Origin: CAZAQK01 sp046344715
Lineage (GTDB): Bacteria; Pseudomonadota; Alphaproteobacteria; Rickettsiales; SXRF01
Direction of reading: 5' to 3'
Assembly: GCA_046344715.1 (NCBI GenBank)
Contig: JBKDKX010000019.1
Coordinates: 113,143 to 177,142 of the forward strand
DNA: 64,000 bases
Shown: positions 45,443-54,585 of the stretch, one piece after another
How positions within the stretch are numbered: position 1 is the stretch's first letter
How the letters are laid out: each line of letters starts with the position of its first letter
Notes under the pieces: generated by a model
What the model was told of the DNA's origin: nothing
Database searches by the model: none
Seen by the model: the letters and a program-made list of their open reading frames with translations, nothing else
Translations under genes and position numbers: made by a program

Positions 45443-47185
45443 ATGAGCGACCCAAACCTCTCTTCCTTCATCTGGTCCGTGGCCGATCTTTTGCGCGGCG
45501 ATTATAAGCAGTCGGAGTATGGCAAGGTCATTCTCCCGTTCACAGTACTTCGTCGTCTCGACTGTGTGCTAGAATCCACCAAGGTGGATGTGCTCGCCGA
45601 GCTCGATAAGCGCACAAAGGCAGGGGTGAACCCAGAGCCGTTCCTGCTGCGTAAATCAGGCCAGCTTTTCTATAACACCTCGCCGCTCGACCTGAAGAAG
45701 CTGATGGGCGACCAAGACCATATCGGCGAAAACCTGCGCGCATACATGCAGGCATTCTCGCCCGCGGTGCGCGATATCTTTGAAAGCTTCGAGTTCCATA
45801 TCCAAATCGATCGCCTCGCTAAAGCTGGGCTGCTTTACCTCGTCACCGAGAAATTCGCCAATATTGACCTGCACCCCGAAGTCGTCAGCAACGCACAGAT
45901 GGGCGCTGTGTTCGAGGAGCTTATCCGCAAATTCGCCGAAATCTCGAATGAGACCGCGGGGGAACACTTCACCCCGCGCGAGGTCATCCGCCTCATGGTC
46001 AATCTGCTGTTCATTGAGGATGACGATGCCCTCTCGAAGCCTGGCGTTGTTCGCTCTCTATATGACCCCACGGCGGGCACGGGCGGTATGCTCTCGGTGG
46101 CGGAGGAGCACCTCTCCACCCTCAACCCGAATGCACGCCTGGTGATGTATGGGCAGGAGCTCAACCCTGAGTCATACGCGATCTGCAAGGCAGATATGCT
46201 CATTAAGGGGCAGGATATCGCCAACATCATACAGGGCAACACGCTTTCCGAGGATGGGCTCCACGGCAAAGTCTTCGACTATATGCTCTCCAACCCTCCC
46301 TTCGGCGTAGAGTGGAAGAAGATTGAAAAAGAAATCCGCAAGGAAGCCGAGCAAATGGGCTTTACCGGGCGCTTTGGCCCAGGCCTGCCACGGGTGAGCG
46401 ATGGTTCGTTGCTCTTCCTTCTACACCTCATTTCCAAAATGCGCCCAGCGGTGGATGGCGGCAGTCGGTTCGGTATTGTGCTCAATGGCTCGCCGCTCTT
46501 CACGGGGGGTGCAGGCAGTGGCGAGAGCGAGATCCGCCGCTATGTGCTTGAGAATGATCTGGTGGAGGCCATCATCGGCCTGCCGACCGACATGTTCTAC
46601 AACACCGGCATCAGCACCTATGTTTGGATCGTCAGCAACCGCAAGCCAGCCAACCGCAAAGGCAAAATCCAGCTGATTGATGCCAGCAGCTTCTGGCAAA
46701 AAATGCGTAAAAGCCTTGGCAGCAAACGCAAGGAACTCAGCTCCGATCATATTGAGGAAATCACCCGCCTGTTCGGCAAATTCCAAGAATCAACGCGCGA
46801 TGGCGTGCCCATCAGCCGCATATTTAAGAACGAGGATTTTGGCTACCGCACCATCACAGTGGAGCGCCCCGTGCGCGATGCGGCGGGCAAGGTGGTCCTT
46901 GGTGCCAAGGGGAAGGGTAAAGGCAAGCCCGTTCCTGATTCGGCGTTGCGCGATACCGAGAATGTACCGCTGAGCGAGGAGGTAGAAACCTACTTTAAGC
47001 GAGAAGTGTTGCCCCACGCTGCAGATGCATGGATCGACCACGATAAAACCAAAGTGGGTTATGAAATTCCCTTCAACCGCTATTTCTATGTATTTAAGCC
47101 ACCACGCCAACTGTCCGAGATTGATGCTGAATTGAAAGGCGTCACGGACCGCATTTTAAGCATGATTGGTGGGCTAACCGCATGA
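45443..47185 (+). CDS. hsdM: Type I restriction-modification, methyltransferase subunit
   Basis: N6-adenine methyltransferase that modifies host DNA and is also part of the restriction complex. The 580 residues have the N-terminal HsdM_N helical domain (SFIWSVADLLRGDYKQSEYGKVILPFTVLRRLDCVLE), the AdoMet motif DPTAGTGGML near residue 208 and the catalytic NPPF near residue 284. ATG 45443 is preferred to an upstream TTG. Its stop overlaps hsdS by 4 bases (ATGA). Confidence 0.96.
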   Translation: MSDPNLSSFIWSVADLLRGDYKQSEYGKVILPFTVLRRLDCVLESTKVDVLAELDKRTKAGVNPEPFLLRKSGQLFYNTSPLDLKKLMGDQDHIGENLRAYMQAFSPAVRDIFESFEFHIQIDRLAKAGLLYLVTEKFANIDLHPEVVSNAQMGAVFEELIRKFAEISNETAGEHFTPREVIRLMVNLLFIEDDDALSKPGVVRSLYDPTAGTGGMLSVAEEHLSTLNPNARLVMYGQELNPESYAICKADMLIKGQDIANIIQGNTLSEDGLHGKVFDYMLSNPPFGVEWKKIEKEIRKEAEQMGFTGRFGPGLPRVSDGSLLFLLHLISKMRPAVDGGSRFGIVLNGSPLFTGGAGSGESEIRRYVLENDLVEAIIGLPTDMFYNTGISTYVWIVSNRKPANRKGKIQLIDASSFWQKMRKSLGSKRKELSSDHIEEITRLFGKFQESTRDGVPISRIFKNEDFGYRTITVERPVRDAAGKVVLGAKGKGKGKPVPDSALRDTENVPLSEEVETYFKREVLPHAADAWIDHDKTKVGYEIPFNRYFYVFKPPRQLSEIDAELKGVTDRILSMIGGLTA

Positions 47186-48483
47186 GCTTCCCTCGCTACC
47201 AGAAATATAAAGAAAGCGGCGTAGAGTGGATCGGCAATGTGCCTGATCACTGGGATGTAAAGCGCATTGGCTACTACTTTGCCGAACGGCGAGAGAAAGT
47301 CAGCGACAAGGATTTCGCAGCGCTTTCTGTAACTAAAAATGGTATTGTCCCTCAGCTTGATACCGCCGCCAAATCTGATGATGGTGATAACAGAAAAAAG
47401 GTTTGCAAAGGTGACTTCGTAATCAACAGTCGATCCGATCGAAAGGGTTCTGCTGGCGCATCTGATCTCGATGGTTCTGTGTCGTTGATATGCACTGTCC
47501 TGCAGCCACAAGAGAAGGTTCATACGCCGTTTATACATCACCTTCTTCGCTGCCAACCATTCCAGGAAGAATTTTATAGAAATGGTAAGGGCATTGTCGC
47601 AGATCTCTGGAGCACCAACTATTCAGAAATGCGCAATATCGTGCTCGGAATGCCGCCATTACCCGAGCAGATGAACGTCGCCGCTTTTCTAGACCAAGAA
47701 ACAGCGAAGATTGATGATCTGGTGGCGGAGCAGCAGCGGCTGATGGAGCTGCTGAAAGAAAAACGCCAAGCTGTTATCTCCCATGCTGTCACCAAAGGCC
47801 TAAACCCCAACGCCCCCATGAAGCCCTCCGGCATCGAATGGCTCGGCGATGTACCGAAGCACTGGGAGGTAATGAGCTTGCGTCGTTGTGTGCTCGGTGT
47901 CCAGACAGGGGGCACCCCATCAACTGAAGCGCCCAGCATCGATTTAGAGCATGGAATGGTGTGGTATACGCCTGGTGATTTTAGTGATTCATTAAAGCTA
48001 GTAACCTCAACTCGGAAGATTTCGCCTGAAATAGTGATGTCTGGTGAAGCCAAGGTATTCCCGCCAGGGAGTGTGTTGGTTGTGAGTATAGGTGCAACCT
48101 TGGGAAAAGTTGGCTTTGCCGAGCAAGCATCGTCTTCAAACCAACAAATCAACGCTGTCATCCCAAATGAGAGGGTTAATGGCTACTTCTTAGCATACTC
48201 CCTTCTAGTAAAAACTGAAGTTATGAGGTTCCTTTCAAACGCTTCGACAATAGGAATCATGAATCAAGAAAAAACTAAAGAGATCTGGATTGTGGTGCCG
48301 CCAAAACGAGAACAAGAAGAAATTACAGTATTTCTCGACACCGATCTTGCCAAACTCGACACGCTTACCGCAGAAGCCCAACGCGCTATCGACCTACTCC
48401 AAGAGCGCCGCACGGCACTTATCTCCGCTGCTGTCACTGGCCAAATTGATGTTCGCCCCTTGCTGAAAAAGGAAGCCGCATGA
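47182..48483 (+). CDS. hsdS: Type I restriction-modification, specificity subunit
   Basis: Determines the bipartite recognition sequence. The 433 residues contain two target-recognition domains, each opened by a family repeat (GVEWIGNVPDHWDVKRIGYYF near residue 13 and GIEWLGDVPKHWEVMSLRRC near residue 217) and closed by coiled-coil spacers (QETAKIDDLVAEQQRLMELLKEKRQAVISHAVTKGL and DLAKLDTLTAEAQRAIDLLQERRTALISAAVTG). Both halves look complete. It overlaps hsdM and hsdR by 4 bases each. Confidence 0.96.
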   Translation: MSFPRYQKYKESGVEWIGNVPDHWDVKRIGYYFAERREKVSDKDFAALSVTKNGIVPQLDTAAKSDDGDNRKKVCKGDFVINSRSDRKGSAGASDLDGSVSLICTVLQPQEKVHTPFIHHLLRCQPFQEEFYRNGKGIVADLWSTNYSEMRNIVLGMPPLPEQMNVAAFLDQETAKIDDLVAEQQRLMELLKEKRQAVISHAVTKGLNPNAPMKPSGIEWLGDVPKHWEVMSLRRCVLGVQTGGTPSTEAPSIDLEHGMVWYTPGDFSDSLKLVTSTRKISPEIVMSGEAKVFPPGSVLVVSIGATLGKVGFAEQASSSNQQINAVIPNERVNGYFLAYSLLVKTEVMRFLSNASTIGIMNQEKTKEIWIVVPPKREQEEITVFLDTDLAKLDTLTAEAQRAIDLLQERRTALISAAVTGQIDVRPLLKKEAA

Positions 48484-51400
48484 GCCTGCATAAAGAAATC
48501 AGCTTCGAAGATGAAATCTGCGACTACCTCTCGGCGCATGGCTGGCTCTATGCCAAGGGCGATGCAGCAGGCTATGACCGCGCCCGCGCACTCTTCCCTG
48601 CCGATGTGTTGGCATGGGTGCAGGAAACCCAGCCCCAAGCATGGGAAACACTCACCAAAAACCACGGCACACAAGCGGGCGAAACATTGCTAAGCCGCCT
48701 GCGCGACCAGATCGACCAACGCGGCACGCTGGACGTGTTGCGCCAAGGGGTGGAGCTGCTAGGCCTGCGCACACCACTGAAACTTGCAGAGTTCAAGCCT
48801 GCCCTCGGTATTAATGCCGACATCCTTGCTCGCTATAACGCTAACCGTCTGCGTGTGGTGAGGCAGGTAAAATACTCCCTGCACAATGAAAATAGCATCG
48901 ATGTCGTGCTTTTGCTCAATGGATTGCCGGTGGCTACAGTGGAGCTGAAGACGGACTTCACCCAAAGCATTGGCGATGCGATCGACCAATATCGCTTCGA
49001 CCGCAACCCCAAGCCCAAAAGCCAAGCGCCCGAGCCGCTGCTGTCCTTCCCCAATGGTGCGCTGGTGCATTTTGCCGTCAGCAACAGTGAAGTGCATATG
49101 GTGACGAAGCTGAATGGCCCCGCTACGGTATTCCTGCCTTTCAACCAAGGTGACAACGGCGCGGCGGGCAACCCTGTGAACCCTAAAGGCGGCCACCGCA
49201 CGGCGTATCTGTGGGAGCAGGTTTGGGAGCGTGAAAGCTGGCTGGAAATTATCGGCCGTTACCTGATTGCCCAGCGTGATAAAAAGAAACAGATCGTACA
49301 AATCATATTCCCGCGCTTCCACCAACTAGATGTGACGCGCAAACTGCAGGCGGCAGTGCTTGCCGACGGGACTGGTAACAAATACCTAATTCAACACTCG
49401 GCGGGTTCTGGCAAGACCAATTCTATCGCATGGACAGCGCACTTCCTTGCCGACTTGCATGATGCACAACACAAGAAGGTGTTTGATACGGTGCTGGTGA
49501 TATCGGATCGCAAAGTGATCGACTCGCAGCTGCAGGATGCGCTTTTCGACTTCGCACGCACCAGTGGTGTAGTGGCTACCATCAAGGGTACTGAAGGCAG
49601 CAAGAGCGGCGAGCTAGCGACGGCACTGTCCGGTGATAAAAAGATCGTTGTCTGTACGATCCAAACTTTCCCTTTCGCGCTTGAAGCGGTACGGCAGCTG
49701 GCGGCCACACAAGGCAAGTCCTTCGCGGTAATTGCCGATGAAGCACACAGCTCGCAAAGCGGCGAGGCTGCAGCGAAGTTGAAGACCCTACTTTCGCAGG
49801 AGGAGCTAAAAGAGCTAGAAGATGGCGGTGAAATAAGTTCAGAGGATATTCTTGCTGCACAAATGGCATCGCGTGCGGCAGATTCTTCAATCACCTATGT
49901 CGCCTTCACCGCGACACCGAAGACCAAAACCATGGAGCTTTTTGGCACACGTCCCCACCCCGAGCAGCCAGCAGGCCCCAACAATCTTCCGGCGCCGTTC
50001 CATGTTTACTCGATGCGTCAGGCGATCGAAGAGAAATTCATCCTCGATGTGCTTCAGAATTACACGCCCTACAGTCTGGCATTCAAACTGGCGCACGAGG
50101 GCAATGAGATTGACCAAACGGAAGTGGAGCGGAGTGCTGCACTGAAGCGAATTGTGGGCTGGGTGAAACTGCACCCCTATAATATTTCGCAAAAGGTGCA
50201 AATTGTGGTGGAGCATTTCCGCCAATATGTGGCACCGCTGCTGTCGGGTCAGGCAAAGGCCATGGTTGTAGTGGGAAGCCGTTTAGAGGCTGTACGCTGG
50301 CAGTTGGCTATCGACAAATACATTAAAGCAAGCGGCTATAACATCCGCACGCTGGTCGCGTTCTCGGGTGAGGTTAATGACAAGGAATCGGGGCCAGACC
50401 CTTTCACCGAGAATAGCGCCATCCTCAACCCCAGCCTGCGGGGACGCGACATTCGTGAAGCTTTCAAGGATGAGGATTGTAAAATTTTGCTGGTTGCGAA
50501 CAAGTTCCAAACTGGCTTCGATCAGCCCCTGTTATGCGGCATGTATGTCGATAAGCGACTCGCTGGCATCCAAGCGGTGCAAACGTTATCGCGCCTAAAT
50601 CGTGCGCACCCTGGCAAAGACACAATCTATGTGATCGATTTTGCAAACGACACGGCTGATATCCTGGATGCGTTTAAAGCCTACTACACCACAGCAGAGC
50701 TCTCAGCTGCAACCGATCCTAACCTTGTTTTTGATCTTCGCTCTAAACTCGATACCGCCGGGCACTACGATGACTTCGAAGTGGATCGTGTGGTCGCGGT
50801 AGAGTTAAATCCGAATGCAAAACAAAGTGAACTGATCAATGCTCTTGAGCCGGTCAGTGATCGCGTTATGAAGCGCTATAAGGCCGCGCAGGAAGCGCTG
50901 ACCGCAGCAAAGGCTAGGGAAGATACTGCGGCCACTGAAGTTGCACAGAACGAGCTAAATGCCCTTGTCCTCTTTAAGGGCGACATGGGCGCCTACCTTC
51001 GCCTCTACACATTCCTTTCCCAAATCTTCGACTACGGCAATACCGCCATTGAGAAACGTGCCATATTCTACAAACGCCTATTACCGCTGCTGGAATTTGG
51101 TCGCGAGCGGGAGGGCATCGACCTCTCGAAGGTTGTTCTGACGCACCATAACTTGAAAAATCTTGGCAAACGCGCCATGCCACTGAACGAAGGCGAGAAC
51201 CCCAAGCTTGATCCCATTACCGAATCTGGCAGCGGTAGCGTACAAGAAAAAGAGAAAGCGCTGCTTAACGAGATTATCGAGAAAGTAAATGACCTCTTCG
51301 ATGGCGACCTAACCGACCAGGATAAGCTGGTCTATGTAAACAGCGTTATCAAGGGTAAGTTACTTGAGTCGGAGACGCTAATGCAACAAGCGGCGAATAA

Positions 51401-51614
51401 TACCAAAGAGCAGTTCGCAAATTCCCCAGATTTAAAATCTGAACTCATGAGTGCGATCATCGCAGCTCTTGATGCCCATACGTCCATGAGCACCCAAGCC
51501 TTAGACTCGGAGACGATCCGCATGGGATTACGAGATGTGCTCTTAAATCAAGCTGGTCTTTATGAGACACTACGTGCTTCCGCTCATAATTTTAAAACAT
51601 CGAAACCCATATGA
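48480..51614 (+). CDS. hsdR: Type I restriction-modification, endonuclease/translocase subunit
   Basis: The motor and nuclease subunit, 1044 residues. The N-terminal PD-(D/E)xK nuclease site is in SIDVVLLLNGLPVATVELKTDF (ExK near residue 155). The SF2 helicase motifs are HSAGSGKTNSIAW (Walker A, about 306-311), IADEAHSSQSG (DEAH, about 420), VAFTATPKT and the later KFQTGFDQP and TLSRLNRAHPGKD. All parts look intact. The stop overlaps umuD by 4 bases. Confidence 0.96.
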   Translation: MSLHKEISFEDEICDYLSAHGWLYAKGDAAGYDRARALFPADVLAWVQETQPQAWETLTKNHGTQAGETLLSRLRDQIDQRGTLDVLRQGVELLGLRTPLKLAEFKPALGINADILARYNANRLRVVRQVKYSLHNENSIDVVLLLNGLPVATVELKTDFTQSIGDAIDQYRFDRNPKPKSQAPEPLLSFPNGALVHFAVSNSEVHMVTKLNGPATVFLPFNQGDNGAAGNPVNPKGGHRTAYLWEQVWERESWLEIIGRYLIAQRDKKKQIVQIIFPRFHQLDVTRKLQAAVLADGTGNKYLIQHSAGSGKTNSIAWTAHFLADLHDAQHKKVFDTVLVISDRKVIDSQLQDALFDFARTSGVVATIKGTEGSKSGELATALSGDKKIVVCTIQTFPFALEAVRQLAATQGKSFAVIADEAHSSQSGEAAAKLKTLLSQEELKELEDGGEISSEDILAAQMASRAADSSITYVAFTATPKTKTMELFGTRPHPEQPAGPNNLPAPFHVYSMRQAIEEKFILDVLQNYTPYSLAFKLAHEGNEIDQTEVERSAALKRIVGWVKLHPYNISQKVQIVVEHFRQYVAPLLSGQAKAMVVVGSRLEAVRWQLAIDKYIKASGYNIRTLVAFSGEVNDKESGPDPFTENSAILNPSLRGRDIREAFKDEDCKILLVANKFQTGFDQPLLCGMYVDKRLAGIQAVQTLSRLNRAHPGKDTIYVIDFANDTADILDAFKAYYTTAELSAATDPNLVFDLRSKLDTAGHYDDFEVDRVVAVELNPNAKQSELINALEPVSDRVMKRYKAAQEALTAAKAREDTAATEVAQNELNALVLFKGDMGAYLRLYTFLSQIFDYGNTAIEKRAIFYKRLLPLLEFGREREGIDLSKVVLTHHNLKNLGKRAMPLNEGENPKLDPITESGSGSVQEKEKALLNEIIEKVNDLFDGDLTDQDKLVYVNSVIKGKLLESETLMQQAANNTKEQFANSPDLKSELMSAIIAALDAHTSMSTQALDSETIRMGLRDVLLNQAGLYETLRASAHNFKTSKPI

Positions 51615-52042
51615 AAAATGCTGTTCTCACCATCATTCAGCCCTACTTCTCAACCAGCGTTGAGAGACCGCTGTTCTTGTCGAAAGTTCCGGCGGGCTTC
51701 CCATCACCGGCAGATGATTATCTGGAAGGCAAGCTCGACCTGAACGAGCATTTGATTAAACAAAAAGCCGCTACGTTCTTCGTGCGTGTGACGGGTGATT
51801 CTATGCTCGGTGCTGGCATCCATGATGGTGATTTGCTGATTGTTGATAGATCGCTGGAGGCGCAGGACAAAAGTGTGGTGGTGGCAGTCGTGAACGGTGA
51901 GTTTACCGTGAAGCGTATCAAGAAAGAGAATGGCCGCGTGTGGCTTATGCCAGAGAATAAAAACTATCAGCCCATGGAAATGCTAGAAGGCTCTGAGCTT
52001 GAAGTCTGGGGCGTGGTGACGAATGTAATTCATAAATTGTAA
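51611..52042 (+). CDS. umuD: UmuD-like S24 peptidase
   Basis: Self-cleaving subunit of translesion polymerase V. The 143 residues include a likely cleavage bond Ala28-Gly29 in KVPAGFPSPADDY, the catalytic Ser64 in VTGDSMLGAGI and Lys101 in GEFTVKRIKKE, the same spacing as E. coli UmuD (Ser60, Lys97). ATGA overlap with hsdR implies translational coupling to the restriction operon. It is separated from umuC by an extra gene. Confidence 0.93.
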   Translation: MKNAVLTIIQPYFSTSVERPLFLSKVPAGFPSPADDYLEGKLDLNEHLIKQKAATFFVRVTGDSMLGAGIHDGDLLIVDRSLEAQDKSVVVAVVNGEFTVKRIKKENGRVWLMPENKNYQPMEMLEGSELEVWGVVTNVIHKL

Positions 52043-52067
52043 GAGAAACATATTCTGAGGTGCAAAA

Positions 52068-52904
52068 ATGGAATGGATTGCCGGAATACAGACATCAGTA
52101 CTTTTGTTATTAGGATTAGGGATGTTGTATGGAAGGCATTGGTTAAAGGCTAATATTGAACACAGTTTACGGCACAAATTCGACGAAAAAATTGAAAGCG
52201 TTAGAACCGAATTTCACAAAAGCAAGGAGCTGTTTAGTAGCGAACTGCGTTCTAAAGAAACTGAAATTTCAACATTGCGGGATACTATCTTAAGTGGGAG
52301 AGCAAATAGGCAAGCCCTGTTAGATAAACGGAGAATTGATGCTGTTGAAAGAGTATGGGGAGCCTTTATTACGCTTACACCTTATAAAAACGTTTCAGCG
52401 ATGATGGCACGTATCAAATTGGATGTGGCATCCAAAGAAGCTCCTCGTGATCCTAAAGTCCAACAAATTTTCAAAATTATTGGTGATATGGCAGCAATGC
52501 CTAAAGCTTCAGATTACCCTGTTGATAATGAAAAGCCTTTTATTTCACCTCTTGCTTGGGCATATTTTTCTGCTTATCGAATGGTTGTTACATATTATTA
52601 TGCAACAGCAAAATTGCTAGAAACTGGCTTTAAAAACTCCATCGAACTTTTAAACCAGCAACATATTCAGGACCTATTAAAGGCCGCATTACCTCATCAA
52701 TCCAAATTCATCGAAGAACATAAATCTGCCTGTTATCATTACTTGCTTGATGAACTCGAAAACAACTTATTGGATGAATTAAAGAAAATCCTTGAAGGAA
52801 AAGCTACTGACGAAGCAAGTGTGGTGCAAGCAAAAGCAATTATGGAACAAGTCAAAAAAGTAGATGAGGACGAACGCACAAAAAACACCCCAGAGAAAAA
52901 ATAA
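52068..52904 (+). CDS. Membrane-anchored coiled-coil protein between umuD and umuC
   Basis: A 278-residue protein with one N-terminal helix (TSVLLLLGLGMLYGRHWL, about residues 9-26), then a charged coiled coil (ENIEHSLRHKFDEKIESVRTEF-type heptads to about residue 85), then a helical domain with SPLAWAYFSAYRMVVTYYYATAKLL. The C terminus is Lys/Glu-rich. I do not recognise the family. It starts 25 bases after umuD and ends 3 bases before umuC, so it is cotranscribed with them. Confidence 0.75.
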   Translation: MEWIAGIQTSVLLLLGLGMLYGRHWLKANIEHSLRHKFDEKIESVRTEFHKSKELFSSELRSKETEISTLRDTILSGRANRQALLDKRRIDAVERVWGAFITLTPYKNVSAMMARIKLDVASKEAPRDPKVQQIFKIIGDMAAMPKASDYPVDNEKPFISPLAWAYFSAYRMVVTYYYATAKLLETGFKNSIELLNQQHIQDLLKAALPHQSKFIEEHKSACYHYLLDELENNLLDELKKILEGKATDEASVVQAKAIMEQVKKVDEDERTKNTPEKK

Positions 52905-52907
52905 GCT

Positions 52908-54155
52908 ATGTTCGCCCTCATTGACTGCAATAATTTTTATGCTTCCTGTGAGCGGGTGTTTCAGCCCAAGCTGGTGGGTAAGCCTGTTGCGGTGCTTTCG
53001 AATAATGACGGATGTGTAATAGCACGAAGCAATGAGGTAAAGGCACTAGGTATTGATATGGGTGCGCCTTATTTCAAGATTAAGCATCTTGTTGAGAAGC
53101 ATGGTATTGCCGTGTTTTCTAGCAACTACACCCTTTATGGCGATATGAGTGCGCGGGTGATGGATACGCTTAGGGAATTTACCAGTGATGTGGAGGTGTA
53201 TTCTATTGATGAGGCATTCTGTGACCTATCGAGCTTCACCCATTTTAATCTGGATGAATACTGCCACACGCTCAGGCGCAAGGTGAAGCAATGGACGGGC
53301 ATTCCCGTATCCATAGGTGTGGCCAAAACCAAAACACTGGCAAAACTCGCCAACAGAATAGCTAAGAAAGCTGATGGTGTTCTGGTGCTGGATAAGCCCG
53401 ACTTCATTAATGCAGTGCTTGCTCGGGTAGATGTAGGTGATGTGTGGGGCATTGGTGGTCAATCCATCAAGCTGCTTAATGCGTATGGTGTAAGAACCGC
53501 ACTTGATTTTGCTAATCTGCCTGACCATTGGATTCGTAAGAACATGAGTGTGGTAGGGTTACGCACAGCCCATGAGTTGCGCGGTATTTCCTGCATACCT
53601 ATGGAGGATGCACCTAAGCCCAAGCAAAGCATCATCGTATCACGCTCATTCGGGCAACCTGTCACCACGCTGGCTGGTATGTTGGAAGCAATCATTAGCT
53701 ACACCACCCGCGCAGGGGAAGAATTGCGGAATCAGGGGCTGGTTGCAAAGCATATTCAGGTGTTTCTCAATACCAACCGATTCAATAATGATGCGCCTTA
53801 TGCTAATGCTACCACTCTGGAGTTTCCTATAGCTACCAGCTACACGCCAGAGCTGATTGAATACGCCACTAATGGCATCAAGCGCATTTACCGCCACGGT
53901 TTCCGCTACAAGAAATGCGGCCTCATGATGATGGGGCTAACCAGCCAGCACACCCCGCAGTTTGATATGTTCGAAACACATAACCGAGAAAAGCAACATT
54001 CTGTTATGGTGGCACTTGATGCAATCAATTCCCGTTGGGGTAGCAACACCATGTTTTATGCAGGTGCGGGTATTAAAAAAGCATGGGCGATGAAGCGCGA
54101 CCTCAAAAGCCCACACTACACCACTGAGTGGGATGATTTGTTGCGGGTGAAATAG
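52908..54155 (+). CDS. umuC: UmuC-like Y-family DNA polymerase
   Basis: Catalytic subunit of error-prone polymerase V for translesion synthesis. The 415 residues start FALIDCNNFYASCERVFQPKLVGKPVAVLSNNDGCVIARSNEVKALGI (metal-binding Asp6), followed by YSIDEAFCDLS (catalytic Asp-Glu pair) and VSIGVAKTKTLAKLANRIAKK. The C-terminal little-finger and DUF4113-like regions are present (KRIYRHGFRYKKCGLMMMGL and HYTTEWDDLLRV). It is the last gene of the string and is followed by a hairpin. Confidence 0.95.
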   Translation: MFALIDCNNFYASCERVFQPKLVGKPVAVLSNNDGCVIARSNEVKALGIDMGAPYFKIKHLVEKHGIAVFSSNYTLYGDMSARVMDTLREFTSDVEVYSIDEAFCDLSSFTHFNLDEYCHTLRRKVKQWTGIPVSIGVAKTKTLAKLANRIAKKADGVLVLDKPDFINAVLARVDVGDVWGIGGQSIKLLNAYGVRTALDFANLPDHWIRKNMSVVGLRTAHELRGISCIPMEDAPKPKQSIIVSRSFGQPVTTLAGMLEAIISYTTRAGEELRNQGLVAKHIQVFLNTNRFNNDAPYANATTLEFPIATSYTPELIEYATNGIKRIYRHGFRYKKCGLMMMGLTSQHTPQFDMFETHNREKQHSVMVALDAINSRWGSNTMFYAGAGIKKAWAMKRDLKSPHYTTEWDDLLRVK

Positions 54156-54159
54156 ATAG

Positions 54160-54206
54160 CAAATGCTTCCTACACTTTGTCGCAAAGTGTATTTGCCAAA
54201 AAATTT
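54160..54206 (+). terminator. Terminator-like hairpin after umuC
   Basis: TACACTTTG (54171-54179) pairs with CAAAGTGTA (54183-54191) around a 3-base loop, extended by GCAAA/TTTGC, and followed by an A/T-rich tail with TTTTAT. It probably ends the hsdMSR-umuD-X-umuC transcript. Confidence 0.65.
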
Positions 54207-54397
54207 TATAAGCACGCATCAGGTATCTAAAAATTGTGCGCCGCGGGGGTATCCCCCAGGGGTGAAGTCGGAGCTGTTTTTGCCGCCAGGCTGGTGATTC
54301 ATGCAGAAAAATAAAAAGCACGCTTGTATTTGCTTGTGCAAACAATAGAATACATACACGAACACCGATGTACTAGTGCGACTAGAAATACCAAGCT

Positions 54398-54416
54398 GGG
54401 GGCATTTTTGGGGGCA
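54398..54416 (+). repeat. G-rich arm-type repeats, right end
   Basis: GGGGGCATTTTT followed by GGGGGCAG, in the same orientation as the units at 35259-35299 upstream of the integrase. Paired copies at both ends support an island of one origin with arm-type integrase sites. Confidence 0.55.
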
Positions 54417-54480
54417 GCGGGTGAAAGAAAGGGCATAGCTAATTAGCTATATCAGAATCTTATCCGCTCAGTTCCGAAGA

Positions 54481-54494
54481 CCCCCCGCCTCCAA
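54481..54494 (+). other. Candidate attR
   Basis: CCCCCCGCCTCCAA compares with the tRNA-Cys 3' end (C-run, GGCCTCCAA) with one missing G. It lies about 90 bases before the next core gene. The match is short and GC-rich, so it is suggestive rather than proven. Confidence 0.55.
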
Positions 54495-54585
54495 ATCCTC
54501 TAAAATACGCTGGTTTTTTGTATTAACCCCGCTATATTTGCAGGCCAGTTCATACTGCAAAAAGAATACATAAACGGGGGAATTC

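Larger units (their letters stand above)
35115..54494 (+). mobile_element. Integrative genomic island in tRNA-Cys, about 19.4 kb
   Basis: Begins at the tRNA-Cys 3' end with a P4-type integrase directly downstream and ends near a GC-rich 14-base match to that end (54481-54494). G-rich repeat units of the same type occur just inside both ends. Modules in order: integration (integrase, unknown small gene, AlpA-like factor), replication-like ATPase with iteron-like repeats, a membrane/lipoprotein pair, a helix-turn-helix protein, a RelA/SpoT-domain protein, Type I restriction-modification and umuD-X-umuC. No conjugation or phage structural gene is visible, so it would be mobilised by a helper or be a defence satellite. 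The boundaries are inferred. Confidence 0.85.
54207..54585. other. Right island end, gene-free
   Basis: About 380 bases without a gene. It contains a GC-rich short hairpin (GGGGG-TAT-CCCCC near 54244-54258), G-rich units at 54398-54416 like those before the integrase, a perfect 16-base palindrome ATAGCTAATTAGCTAT (54435-54450), and the candidate attR at 54481-54494. Confidence 0.6.
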
